DNA from: Crambe crambe
Taxonomy: Eukaryota > Porifera > Demospongiae > Poecilosclerida > Crambeidae
Reading direction: 5' to 3'
NCBI GenBank assembly: GCA_963924555.1
Contig: OZ004589.1
Coordinates: forward strand, 6,820,001-6,884,000
Length of the DNA stretch: 64,000 nt
This document shows positions 12,902-34,073 of the stretch, one piece after another. The position numbers were made by a program, and so were the translations under genes. Positions within the stretch are counted from its first letter, which is position 1. Each line of letters begins with the position of its first letter. The notes under the pieces are model-generated. The model searched no databases, had not been told where the DNA came from, and saw only the letters and a program-made list of their open reading frames with translations.

Positions 12902-13200
12902 AGTTACTTTTCTCACCATTTCTCCTGCAATGACTCGAGTTTACCTAAGAACATTACATATAAGTACGATACTCTTTGAATATTGTACCATGTAGCTACA
13001 GATTAGGATTAAAAAAATTTTTTTTGAAAGATTTGATATTCATTACGCTTCAGCAGGCAAAACTTAATTAAAGAGAAAGCCTAGTACAAAAATCTAGTTG
13101 TTTTTTTTTTTGTTTTAAGATTACATATATAATTTGACCAATACAATTAAACCTTGACAAAATGTCCATTATAAACTACTCTGTCCCTTGTCATGTACTG
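12902..13200. other. Convergent intergenic region, LOX-like B and Rh gene
   Basis: Holds the facing 3' UTRs. It is A/T-rich with several homopolymer T runs. I see no other gene. Confidence 0.6.
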
Positions 13201-19740
<6,540 letters not shown>

Positions 19741-19955
19741 TGCTTTTTCAATTTACACTTTTTATGGTAACCAGATTCCTTATTAGGCTCACTAGGGACT
19801 AATTTTGTTGATCTTCCTCGGTTTAAACTAACGATAACTTCAATTCACTTCACAGTTTTGATTAGCTGTCCGCCCACGCGGTAGTGCCCCTCCCCCAATG
19901 TGGTAAGAAGTCGTCAAGTCAAATAAATTGTAGGTACTAGGTCCTTTGATCTGAC
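19741..19955. promoter_or_regulatory. Divergent promoter region, Rh gene and EIF2B2
   Basis: 215 bp between opposing starts. It includes a GC-rich patch (CCGCCCACGCGG) and a CCAAT at 19896-19900, with no TATA box. This suits a bidirectional housekeeping promoter for EIF2B2. Shared control is inferred from geometry. Confidence 0.45.
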
Positions 19956-22900
19956 ATGGCAAAGCTACAAGTCGAAGACGAAATAACTGAGAAGGCCGAA
20001 GTCTTGATCACCTACCTCAAGCAAAAAAAGTAAGGCACTTTCCTAAGCCAAGAATTCTATTTAATGCACATTTATCTGACAGCCGATTGCACAGCTCTTA
20101 TGATGTTGCAAGAAGAACACTGCTCCTTATGAGAGAAATATGCTCCAAAACAAGATGGGCTAATGCAATGTGAGTCTAGTCATGTAAGTATGTGATATTC
20201 AGTGAGAACAATCATGTCCGACAGTTGCTGTATATACAATGTCATAGTGCCCTTATCAAAATATGAGTAATTCCGAAAATTACTGAGATTTTTCAGCTCA
20301 AATTTGGAGGATATAATCTATGAGTAGTACCAGTACATTAATTTTTCCATATACTTCAATGATCATGTGACTTACTTACATGATCATGTGACTTGGTAAT
20401 TATACAAGTACCATCATAATGAGCATCTTACTGTTAGTGACGGTTATGGGTGTGTTACTTAGGGGGTGGAGCTTTTAGTGATCATAATGACATACATTAT
20501 AGGGAATTGATGGAAAGGGCTCGGCTTGAGGGAAAGAAGCTTGTAGCAGCACAGCCAAGTGGTGAGCTATGTGTATCCACAGTTCTAAGCAGAAGTTGTA
20601 TCCTCACCTTTTCAAGGACAAATATCAGTATTTATTCATTGTATGGGTACGACTTAAAACTGCTTGCTCTGCTGATATTTATTTCAGTAGTTAATTATAA
20701 TTGCTTATTACAAGCTAGCTGTATCGTAGATAATGGAGTTTAAATATTTTTATTTTATCTTGTAGAAAATGCGGTTGGGAATATTGTAAGAAGAGGTTGG
20801 TGGCTATGTATAAACAATTTACTTTCAGATTTGATAAGATTTGTCATAACTTTCTCCAGTGTTGAAGATCATTAGAGATGAACATACAAGGTAAGGAAAA
20901 AAGTATTGTCAGCCGAGCTTTGCTCACTCGTTTTTGTTGTAGATGTTTCCATAGTGATGCGGGTGAGGTGGACACTGACTCAAAAGCTTCTCTCCATGTA
21001 AATTTTGATGTGGCTGACATTATAAAGCTGCCATCTTTCTTTACAACCATGATTGTGTGCTTGACAACAGGTCCTGCTGAAGGGAGGAGCCAAGACGGAC
21101 CTTTCTATGAAAGTAGCTGAAAAACATGATTTTAAGGTGTGTGATGACTTCACCATGTGTAGCTTAATTATCTTCTTGTTGTTGTTTTAGGGGATTGTTA
21201 TTGAGGCCATCAATGAGTTGCTTGAAGAGTTAGACCAGAGGTAAGACCTTTATTCCCATTTCTATGTTCTTCTTCTTGCCTCTTTACACTGCAATGCCTC
21301 ATTTCCCTTATCATCCTCTTTCTCTGTAATACCTTATCCTCTTTTCCTCCATCTTATGCTTCTACCCTCTCTGTCCCTCCCTCCTTCCTTCCATCCCTCC
21401 CTACCTCCCTCCCTCCCTCCGAACTCAGTGCCTCTAACATAGCAGACCAAGCTTTAGATCACATCCACTCCAACGAGGTGATCATGACTGCTGGCTACTC
21501 CAAAACAGTCGAGGCGTTTCTTAAGGCAAGTTAACCCCCCCATTAACTATGTGGTCACTTTAATCCCCAAGATGGTTTGCCTATCTACTTCTATTTGGTG
21601 GGAGCCAGGCTGGTCTGCGGAGGTCACGTGGCTCTAGGGCTGATGTCAGCATTGCCTAGCACTTGACCTCCCTTAGTCTTTTGGGGGGAGCTTGTAAGAG
21701 GACCCTGTATTGGGGATAGTATACTGGGGGTCCGAATCCAGCCTGGCCATCACATCAGAACGATGGACTGTACTATGCATCCCTAACAGCTAAGGAGGAC
21801 TGGGGTGGCTGGGGGGAGACTTCTATGACTCAGAAGGTCTGATGCACAAGGCCGAGGTCATTCACTGCCTCACTCATGCACATTGTATGGGGGCGTGGTG
21901 CTTCGACTGTACTCACTCTGCCCATGCATCCAGGTACACATGTGACTCCAGATCATGTGATGCAGCAACAGTCGGCTCCTGCCGTTGACTACATACACAG
22001 AGTCACTAAATGTCTAAGGGTCAATTATGACTGCTTTGATGCTGTATAAAAGCAGTCACAATTGACATCAAAGTATCTATGGACAAGTAATATGTATCAC
22101 CTTGTCCATGGATACTTTGATGTCTCCTTTTTTCCTAGGCTGCTGCTAGAAAGAAGAGAAAATTTGATGTCCTAGTTGCTGAGTCAGCTCCATCTTACCA
22201 GGGACAGGAACTGGCCACCAAACTGGCACAGAATGGAATCGAGACAACACTGATCACTGATTCTGCTGTTTTTGCTATAATGTCACGAGTAAATAAGGTA
22301 ACTTTTATCATGAGTGTGCCTTTATCATGAGGGCTTGATAGTGTATCATGTGACTATGTCATGTGACTTGATCTTGTGTCATGTGACTTCTTACACAGGT
22401 AATTATAGGAACTCACACGGTAATGGCAGATGGCGGGTAAGGCATTTAAATCTTTACCGATTGGATCCATTCAGAACTTTTTTTAAAAATTATCCAGATT
22501 GAAGGCTCTAAATGGAGCACACCAACTAGCACTGGCAGCCAGACATCACTCGGTTCCAGTGAGTTTGGGGTAGTTTGGAAATTAGACCTTGAAAGACATT
22601 TTCCCGCTCTGGATCTATCATAGGTGTATGTGTGTGCTGCACTTTTCAAGTTATCTCCAGAGTACTTGTGTTCCTACGACCAGGTAAGAAGAAGTGAACC
22701 ACAATTATGTTTATATTTGCTATCAGAGAATGGCAATACACAAAACTGTATGTATCAGCTCAGAGAATGGTAAAAAAAGTTGGCCAACATGATTTTGTAG
22801 GTACATACATAGCAGAAATAATGTATGAGGGAGATTTCTCAAGAGGGGACAATGCCCCTCCCCCCAATAATTAAATAACACTGCAAGCATAGAAATCCTA

Positions 22901-23530
22901 ACCATTCATCTATGCTTGTTACATCTAATCCTTCACACAAGACTCGTATTGTCTACCTATGATACTTCCCATACCTTACGTAGGACTAACAAGTTGTTAT
23001 GGTGTTTTCTCACAAGTCTTGGGCCTTATCTACACATAATTATATTCTGATCTCTTTGCAGGATTCATTTAACAAGATTGTGGCACCTCACGACATCCTG
23101 AACTTCAAAGACGGAGAGATTGTCTCCAAAGTTCATGTCCAGAACCCTGTCTTCGATTTCGTTCCCCCTGACCTTGTCACTCTCTTCATTTCCAACATGT
23201 GAGTTTAAAAAAAAAAATAATAAGAAGAAATAAAAATGCTTCCAAAGGAGGATCCCAAAACCCTGAAATGAGCTAACCAGGGCCTGCATGAATGGTTCCA
23301 CTTATGAAGTTGTGGTTGCCAGGACAGAGTTCAATGGTTAATAACCCTAGGCATTGCCTCAAGGTCTAAAGTACATGTAGTTGTATTCTCAGCTAGTAAT
23401 TTTCCTATTATTGCATGTATGTTGTTGTTGTTGTTGTTGTTGTTGTTTGTACTGCAGTGGTGGAAGTGCCCCTTCCTATGTGTACAGACTGATAGGCGAG
23501 ATGTATAACAGTGATGACAGAGACCTGTAG
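19956..23530 (+). CDS. EIF2B2: Translation initiation factor eIF2B subunit beta
   Basis: Regulatory subunit of the eIF2 guanine-nucleotide exchange factor. Fifteen exons: 19956-20029, 20083-20169, 20503-20561, 20766-20795, 20860-20890, 20943-20997, 21071-21136, 21191-21240, 21429-21525, 22139-22297, 22399-22436, 22498-22558, 22624-22683, 23062-23198, 23458-23530; 358 aa, phases consistent (human protein about 351). Diagnostic matches: [79 protein letters not shown]. Intron 9 has a GC donor (AAG|gcaagt at 21526) and contains strong hairpins. The exon 4 donor gttggt is weak. AATAAA at 23541-23546, 11 nt after the stop, is a possible poly(A) signal. Confidence 0.97.
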
Positions 23531-23645
23531 CATCCATAATAATAAATTAATAATCACCACCACACACTCAAATCAATCATGTCATTGTGATACTATGATC
23601 ACCCTATAATGAGACCTCCCACCTTCTAAGGCTGGCCACAGTAAG

Positions 23646-23750
23646 CACAGTGGAACCGCAGAGGACAAACCTCTACATTCTAACCTCCAAAAGAGTACAA
23701 CCTCTCTAAGGCTGGATCCCAAGTGTGTCCATTACTCAGAGGTTCCTCTG
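23646..23750. mobile_element. Foldback element copy, TACAGTGGAACC family
   Basis: Begins CACAGTGGAACC and ends in AGAGGTTCCTCTG, with internal AGGACAAACCTCT and ATCCCAAGTGTGTCC shared with the other copies. Confidence 0.7.
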
Positions 23751-24570
23751 CCTACATGACCTGCTTCTCTTTCTATGTTCTCTCTAATAGACCACCAGAT
23801 TGGGCAGTATTGGGGCTTACATTTACCATTTACCATTGTTACTGTACTAAAAATGTATTCACAACTGAATAAACGTGATTTCATAGCTACCCCACAATGT
23901 AGCCTGGCCAATGCTGAGACAAGTAGCCTCTTTCATGGACACACCCTCTACAATTCACCTCTGTTATTGAACACAGTGGACTAGCTATATAGCTCTAAAG
24001 AGAGTAATGAGAGGAGGAGACATGTACCACATGGCCAGAAAAGTGTGGCAGAAGAAGTAGTTAGTTTATTCTAATGACCTATATCCGGAGATGGCAGTTA
24101 TCCCAGTTTACCTACTGGATCGTTCCATTTCGCTCTTTTTGGAGCTCGTCAGTATGACACTCTTTAGAGCGAGCTTTTTTAGTTAGTTTATTTCTGTCTG
24201 TTGTTGTTGTTGTTGTTATTGTTTAACCAAACTAGTCAATGAAAACAGTATATATGTGCAGCCAGAGGAGAATCAGATTAAGAGGAACCAAACACCAACT
24301 CAAAAAGGATATATATAAGCCAGCTACTGCAGATAGAAGAAGTAAAGAGAACCAGAAGAATACCAGGCTACAAAGAACTAATGCTATGATCCAAACACCT
24401 AACAACATCACACTATATGCCTATACTTAACTCTCGACCAATGCTGTAGCTATCTTCTCACACTCTCAACCGATGCTGTATCTCGCACTATGCTAGCTAG
24501 CTACATGGCACACTAGAGGCTATAACTCTCAATCTATGCTGTATCTTGCACTACAGGCCTATTAGCTAGC

Positions 24571-25045
24571 TATTATAGCTATGGATACATACAAGACATG
24601 CTAGCCATGGATACATACAAGACATGCTAGCCATGGATACATGCACGACATGCTAGCCATGGATACATACAAGACATGCTAGCCATGGATACATGCACGA
24701 CATGCTAGCCATGGATACATACAAGACATGCTAGCCATGGATACATGCACAACATGCTAGCCATGGCTACATGCACGACATGCTAGCTATGGCTACATAC
24801 ACAACAGGGTTTATTTCAAGGGGGGCGAGGGGGGCTTCTGCCCCCTCTGAATGATGGCTTGCCCCCCTAGGAATTAGCTAGCTTTCATAATGAGATTATC
24901 ATAGAATTCCACATACATGTAGTTACTGGTTTGTAGTTGCCCCTCCTCAAATTTTTTTCATTAGGCATTTGACCCCCCTCGAGCAAAAATTCTGAATTAA
25001 ACCCTGCACAACATGCTACATACACGACATGCTAACTGGCTAAAG
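24571..25045. repeat. 26-bp tandem array, split by an insertion
   Basis: Unit close to CTAGCCATGGATACATACAA plus GACATG, repeating every 26 bp (for example 24601, 24627). About nine copies precede 24805, and degraded copies resume after 25006. Confidence 0.9.
24805..25006. mobile_element. Short nonautonomous element with CAGGGTTTA-type inverted ends
   Basis: 202 bp. The left end CAGGGTTTATTTCA and the right end TGAATTAAACCCTG are near-perfect inverted repeats. CAGGG ends are typical of hAT elements. It sits inside the 26-bp array; the direct repeat at its flanks (CACAA) is ambiguous because the array itself repeats. No transposase is present. Confidence 0.75.
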
Positions 25046-25676
25046 AATATGCTCAATCGATATGAAATGTGGATTGTTATACATAAACCTGAGAGATCCG
25101 TGGATGTTCACCAGGCTAGAATGCTGACTTGATTCAATCATGGCCATTGTAATTATCTAAAAGTATTATGCATCGATGCTTTGTACAATAGCTAGCTTAA
25201 ATTAAAATGCCAGCCTGTGCCATTATGCTAGCTAACTATAAAGTATTTTAACTGCATTGCTCACCTCAATGTTTTAGTTACTGCTGGCCTAGCTAAACTA
25301 CAGTACAGAATAATATATGCTGCATTGCTCACCTCAATGCTTAAAAGTAGCTATGAACTTAACTATTAAATTAAGTGCTAGTTAGCCTAAACTAATCCAC
25401 AGCTTGAGCTCCAGCAACATGAATTAAATAATATCCTGGCTTACTTCTACACTTTGCCAGTCAGAGCAATTCAAATAGACAGGCTTCAAATGTCACTTCA
25501 ACTCAATTGAATTTCCCGCGCTTTCAGCCAAAAAAATGCGCCAAGTAATGCAGTATACACATGTCATGCGCACTAGGGAAAGGGCGGGGCTAGCTTCCTT
25601 GCTACACTGCAAACGTACTTATTATTAAATAAAAGTGCATCACGTTATCATTATGCAGTCATGGTGATATAAATTA

Positions 25677-28496
25677 TCAGTAGTGGTCTAGTTTAGGAGG
25701 GGCAGTGGTGTTAGTTCTCAGAGCCCGTTCTAAGTCAGGAGTGCCTGGTGCTCCACCATAGGCCCGTTTTTCCTCAGGATCCATCCTCCCTGGAATGTCG
25801 GCAAGCTCAGAGCGAATCGTACTAAACCATGGCCTCTTATTGGGTGTCCCATTCCAGCACCTCAGCATCAAGTCGTACACCTCCTGTGGACATTTATCCG
25901 GACGTGACAGAACACGCCCACTCAATACATGCTTGACGACTTGTGCGTTTGAGAATTTGGAATAGGGAAGAGCTCCAAAGGTAAACACTTCCCATAAAAG
26001 GACACCAAAGGACCAGATGTCGGAGTAGACAGACACCTTGTTGTGTCGGATGGCTTCTGGGGCAAGCCATCGGAGCGGCACGGGAGTGCTCTTGTGGGAT
26101 CGGATACAACAGTACTCTTCAGAACGACGGTCATAGTTCAGGCCAAAGTTGGCAATCTTCACAATCAGATTTTGACCCACCTGTGAGAAATATATAAGGC
26201 CTTATTATAAATTTAATGTAAAAAAAATTGGTGGGGCTAGACTAGTTTCAGGGGTGAATCAATGATACACATTTCAAAAGAGTTTAATTGAGTTATTTAT
26301 TGATTTCAGGGAGTCTACACACTGTCTGATTTGTTACTATTTGTGGTGCTTACTTGGCAATTTCTAGCGGCAAGATCTTTCAGCACAAACGCCTTCTTAG
26401 CCAGGTACTCCATCCCAGCTGCCACCTGGCAGGCCATTGCTGTCAAATCCTCCACACCAAAGGCAGCTGCAGATGTGTCGGTGATATCAGGCAGATTTGT
26501 ACTTTCAGTATCACTGAGCAGCTGATCGAATTCAAACCAGGTTGAACTGATCGATTGTAAGAATTCTTTCAAAGAGCCATATTCAAGGTACTCAAAGATC
26601 ATATAAAGGGGTTCTTCCTTCGTACATATTCCGAGAAGAGAGATGATGTTTGGGTGACTAAATCCTGAAGCCCATGTCATCTCGATCATGAATTGCTGCT
26701 TTAGTTTTGGGGAGGCACGGTCACGGAGGGATTTGATGAAAACGGACGTTAGCACTTGGCTTTGATCCAATCCACTTGCCTCCCCCATGTAGACTGGACC
26801 AAAGTTCGTCTCCCAAAGATCCCTGACCAAACAGATGTTACCACGGGGGTACTCGAGTTGCTCGAAACGTTCTTTAGGAGAGAGACTTGAGAATGAGTTG
26901 GCTTTTATCCTCTTAGCCAGCGTGGTGGTACGGGGGGAGATGTTAACATCAAGCAGTGCTTCGTGCACAGTGGATTGTCTCAACATCAAAGTTCCAGATG
27001 ACTCGCGTAGATTCTTATGACCCATATGCTCTTCTTTCTGATGCTGGAATGCAATGCCATCAAATTCCTCTGTCATTTTTGCTGGTGAAGAAGAGCGTGG
27101 TTGACTCTTCTTTGATTTTATCGTCCTCAATAAGAATACGAAGGAGGCAGTAGTGATGGCCAGGATAATGACGACTGCTAAGCATATACCAACAATGGCT
27201 CCAGGTGTGAGTGGTGAGGAGGGTGGTGAGGAAGTGGAAGAAGGTGATGGTGTGGTCATGCAATCGTCAGGGGGTGATGTGGGGTCTATGAAATATGTGC
27301 GGTATGGAAATGAAAAAAACATATTGATTGGCACCTAGAGAAAACATTAATAGAGAGAAGAGTAGATCTTCTGATCACTTCTGACTATGTATAGAACATA
27401 GATGTAGTCTTGTAAGTCAGACCAGAGAATATGGACAGGTTTCATAATGGCCACATTAATAGAGAAGAGTAGATCTTCTGATCACTTCTGACTATGTATA
27501 GAACATAGATGTAGTCTTGTAAGTCAGACCAGAGAATATGGACAGGTTTCATAATGGCCACACATTAATAATTTGCAGTGGAAAACCTCCTAATAATGGA
27601 CACACTTGGGACTACCCATCCTTATGTCATTTGTAGAGAAGTTGTCCTCTTTTGGAGGTTATTTTTGTGGTACTTTTAGGTTGAGAGGTTTGTCCTCTTT
27701 CAGAGTGTCCTTTATTGAGGTTCCAGTAGCTACTGCAGCAATTTATACCTGATGTAAGGGAGACACAGGGTTCTCTTCTGTTTCCATCTGTCCTGTTGCA
27801 CTGTTCCATCTGCATGAGGGCTGGGAGATCCAAAATCCCATTGCTGCGCAGCTGAGTCACTATGTTGGTCAGATACGTCCACTGACTTCTCCCACACACC
27901 TCATTCATCACACGGACACAATCCTCTGCGCATACCCCACCACTTCCCAACTGGAAAGCTCCATCCACTACACGCCCACAGACTTGATATGACTGCAAGC
28001 AATAGAGACTCCAGAATCCATCAAAACACTCCCTCTGGATCTCACCATTTGCTATGGCAGCTTCAACTTGGCTGAAGAGGATGCTCAGTTGATTCTCGGT
28101 TGTTGCTAGGGAGAGAGGGGAGTCAATGTAGTAGCAAGGAGTGAGCAGGGTGGAGCAGTGGAGGTGTGAGGGGGTGCTGGGAGAGGAGGGGAGGTATTGG
28201 ATGCATTGTGATGGCTGGGTTGATGTCAGGGGACTTAGTAACCTGTGAAAGTAATAATTTGTACTATATGGCTTGAAGTTTCTAGATAATAGCTAACATT
28301 GTTTTGCCCAGTCAACAGTCAACAGTGTACATAGGGTCTGGAAGCAAGCCCAGCTATGATATGTAAGCTGGTTATACGTATGCTTCATGCTATGATTTTG
28401 CAGCTTAAAAAAAGGCCAGATAGGTAGCCTACACTTTATAGTAGCTCACATGATATTCAGGACTAGCCATGGTAGCCAGGTCTTCAAACTCTTCAT
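25677..28496 (-). CDS. ROR-like Frizzled-CRD receptor tyrosine kinase with degraded catalytic motifs
   Basis: Predicted single-pass receptor for a Wnt-type ligand. Exons downward 28496-28450, 28242-27749, 27285-26354, 26180-25677; 658 aa, exact frame. The signal peptide starts MKSLKTWLPWLVL. A Frizzled-type cysteine-rich domain spans about 29-175 (ECFDGFWSLYCLQSYQVC, VCAEDC, VMNEVC). A Pro/Ser stalk and transmembrane helix (GAIVGICLAVVIILAI, about 209-234) follow; kinase about 318-620. There is no Ig or kringle domain, unlike bilaterian ROR. The kinase C-lobe resembles ROR (VYSDIWSFGVLLWEVFTFG), and KDLAARN recalls ROR's HKDLAARN. Ancestral residues are lost: glycine loop LWETNFG, HRD as LKD, DFG as NFG (Asn codon 26150-26148). 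The ATP lysine (VFIKSL) and the alpha-C Glu remain. Weak or absent kinase activity is inferred. RYK-like is the alternative class. Confidence 0.88.
27344..27567. repeat. Two tandem copies of a ~109-bp unit in the ROR-like intron 2
   Basis: Sequence from ACATTAATAGAG through TTCATAATGGCC recurs with almost no change at a spacing of about 109 bp, indicating recent duplication. Confidence 0.9.
27574..27728. mobile_element. Foldback element copy, TACAGTGGAACC family
   Basis: Starts GCAGTGGAAAACCTC, ends GAGGTTCCAGTA, with internal TTGTCCTCTTT. It lies just beyond the donor of the Frizzled-domain exon (27749). Confidence 0.7.
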
Positions 28497-28976
28497 TCCG
28501 CCTTCAAGTTCAGTAGAAGGCCCAGGAGGAGGGGCTGCATTTAAAAGTACTGGCAGCTGCCTCTGAAGGGCGGGGCTGAAACACCATTAGATCGGGTTAC
28601 ACCAACTCTCGTTATTCACGATTCATTAGTGGCTGGCTAGGTGCAATAAACCACCACAAGCCATGAATATTGAAACCAAAGCTCATAGGATTGTGGCACT
28701 GTTGTGGTAAAAGGCAAAAGGTAGGCATAACTAGTCGCTAGTCTCGCGCGCGCAACCCCTTGTCTGCGCGCGCGAGACTAACTAGTTTGTTTTCTTTTTT
28801 TTGTTTGTTTTGTTGTTGTTTTTTTTGTTTTTTTTTGTTTCATCATCACCTTTATATTACAAATCTATGATTACTTAAAAAGACTAACTAGTCGCACGTG
28901 CATAGGGCATGAGATTTATGGATTTATCAGACACAGAATGAATAAGATGAGTTCATTGAAAGTAGAAGTCACTGTG
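28497..28976. other. Spacer between DSCC1 3' end and the ROR-like start, with a perfect foldback
   Basis: 480 bp. It contains a 16-bp perfect inverted repeat (28739-28754 and 28765-28780) and T-rich runs. The ROR-like promoter must lie here or overlap DSCC1. No gene seen. Confidence 0.6.
28739..28780. repeat. Perfect 16-bp inverted repeat, loop 10 nt
   Basis: TAGTCTCGCGCGCGCA and its exact reverse complement around a 10-nt loop. Its outer TAGTCTCGC recurs in the foldback at 38440, so this may be a very short mobile element. Confidence 0.85.
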
Positions 28977-33304
<4,328 letters not shown>

Positions 33305-33873
33305 GCTAACAATGCATCATGTGGTGAGATCACAAACTCTTGATGCTATTGTGTTGAAGGTAGCTTATTAGTTATAACACTTTGATTTTACAGGTTTCCT
33401 TGGTATGTAGTGCATAATTAGAATAACAGGAAGTGGATGAACAGTGATGATCAGGCTTCCACGCCAACATGACCACACTTTATCACTTACAGTGGCTACA
33501 TATATAGCTAGACTGATGTGTTCTGCACTGTTCAGGAAGATGATGTCATGTTTAAGTAATGATATCATTTCAACTTGAGGACTCGGTTGTTAGCTTATAA
33601 GGTAGCTATGGCTATAGTGGAAGTTTGCTATGGCATTGTGGATGGAAGTAGCTACCTAGCTAGCTAGATAGCATTCTATAGTAAATACCTTTAACATTTA
33701 TGGCTGGAAAGTAAACAAGAGGAAGGCATGCGTGTGATAGACTCAGGAATTTAGTCTATTTTTCCAGGGAGTTTGCTCATTACAGAGTCAGAGAGTGGTA
33801 TGGCCATAGCTACCATCTGGGGGGGGGATCTAGAGAATGCCTTCCACTACCATGTACTATGTCGTTAGCTACA

Positions 33874-34073
33874 TACAGTGGACTCCACCCCCTTTGGGGC
33901 CAGCAGAAGTGTCCTGATTAGAGGGGTGGCCTCATTTCAGGGGTGGATTTATAATAATTATACATTGGGACTTGTCCTACATACAGGGTACCGGGTGGCC
34001 TCATTTCAGGGGTCCTGAATACATACAGGGGTGGCCTTATTTCAGGGGTCCTGATTAGAGGGAGTTCACTGTA
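33874..34073. mobile_element. Foldback element related to the TACAGTGGAACC family
   Basis: TACAGTGGACTCC at the left end, GGGAGTTCACTGTA at the right. The interior has repeated GGTGGCCTCATTTCAGGGG, different from the other copies, so it is a separate subfamily. Confidence 0.75.

Larger units (their letters stand above)
23531..25676. other. Convergent intergenic region between EIF2B2 and the ROR-like gene
   Basis: About 2.1 kb with no supported coding gene. It contains a foldback-element copy (23646-23750), a 26-bp tandem array interrupted by a hAT-like element (about 24571-25045), and TAGCTAGC-rich sequence. Open frames here are short and lack homology that I recognise. Confidence 0.7.

Noticed and set aside
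26340..27334. A longer kinase exon beginning at 27334
   Set aside because: Joining there breaks phase and meets a stop; the acceptor ttcatag at 27286 restores Asp-Pro-Thr in frame.
28450..28496. Treating the ROR-like gene as lacking a start
   Set aside because: A 47-nt exon with a signal peptide and a gtgagc donor in the correct phase supplies the start.
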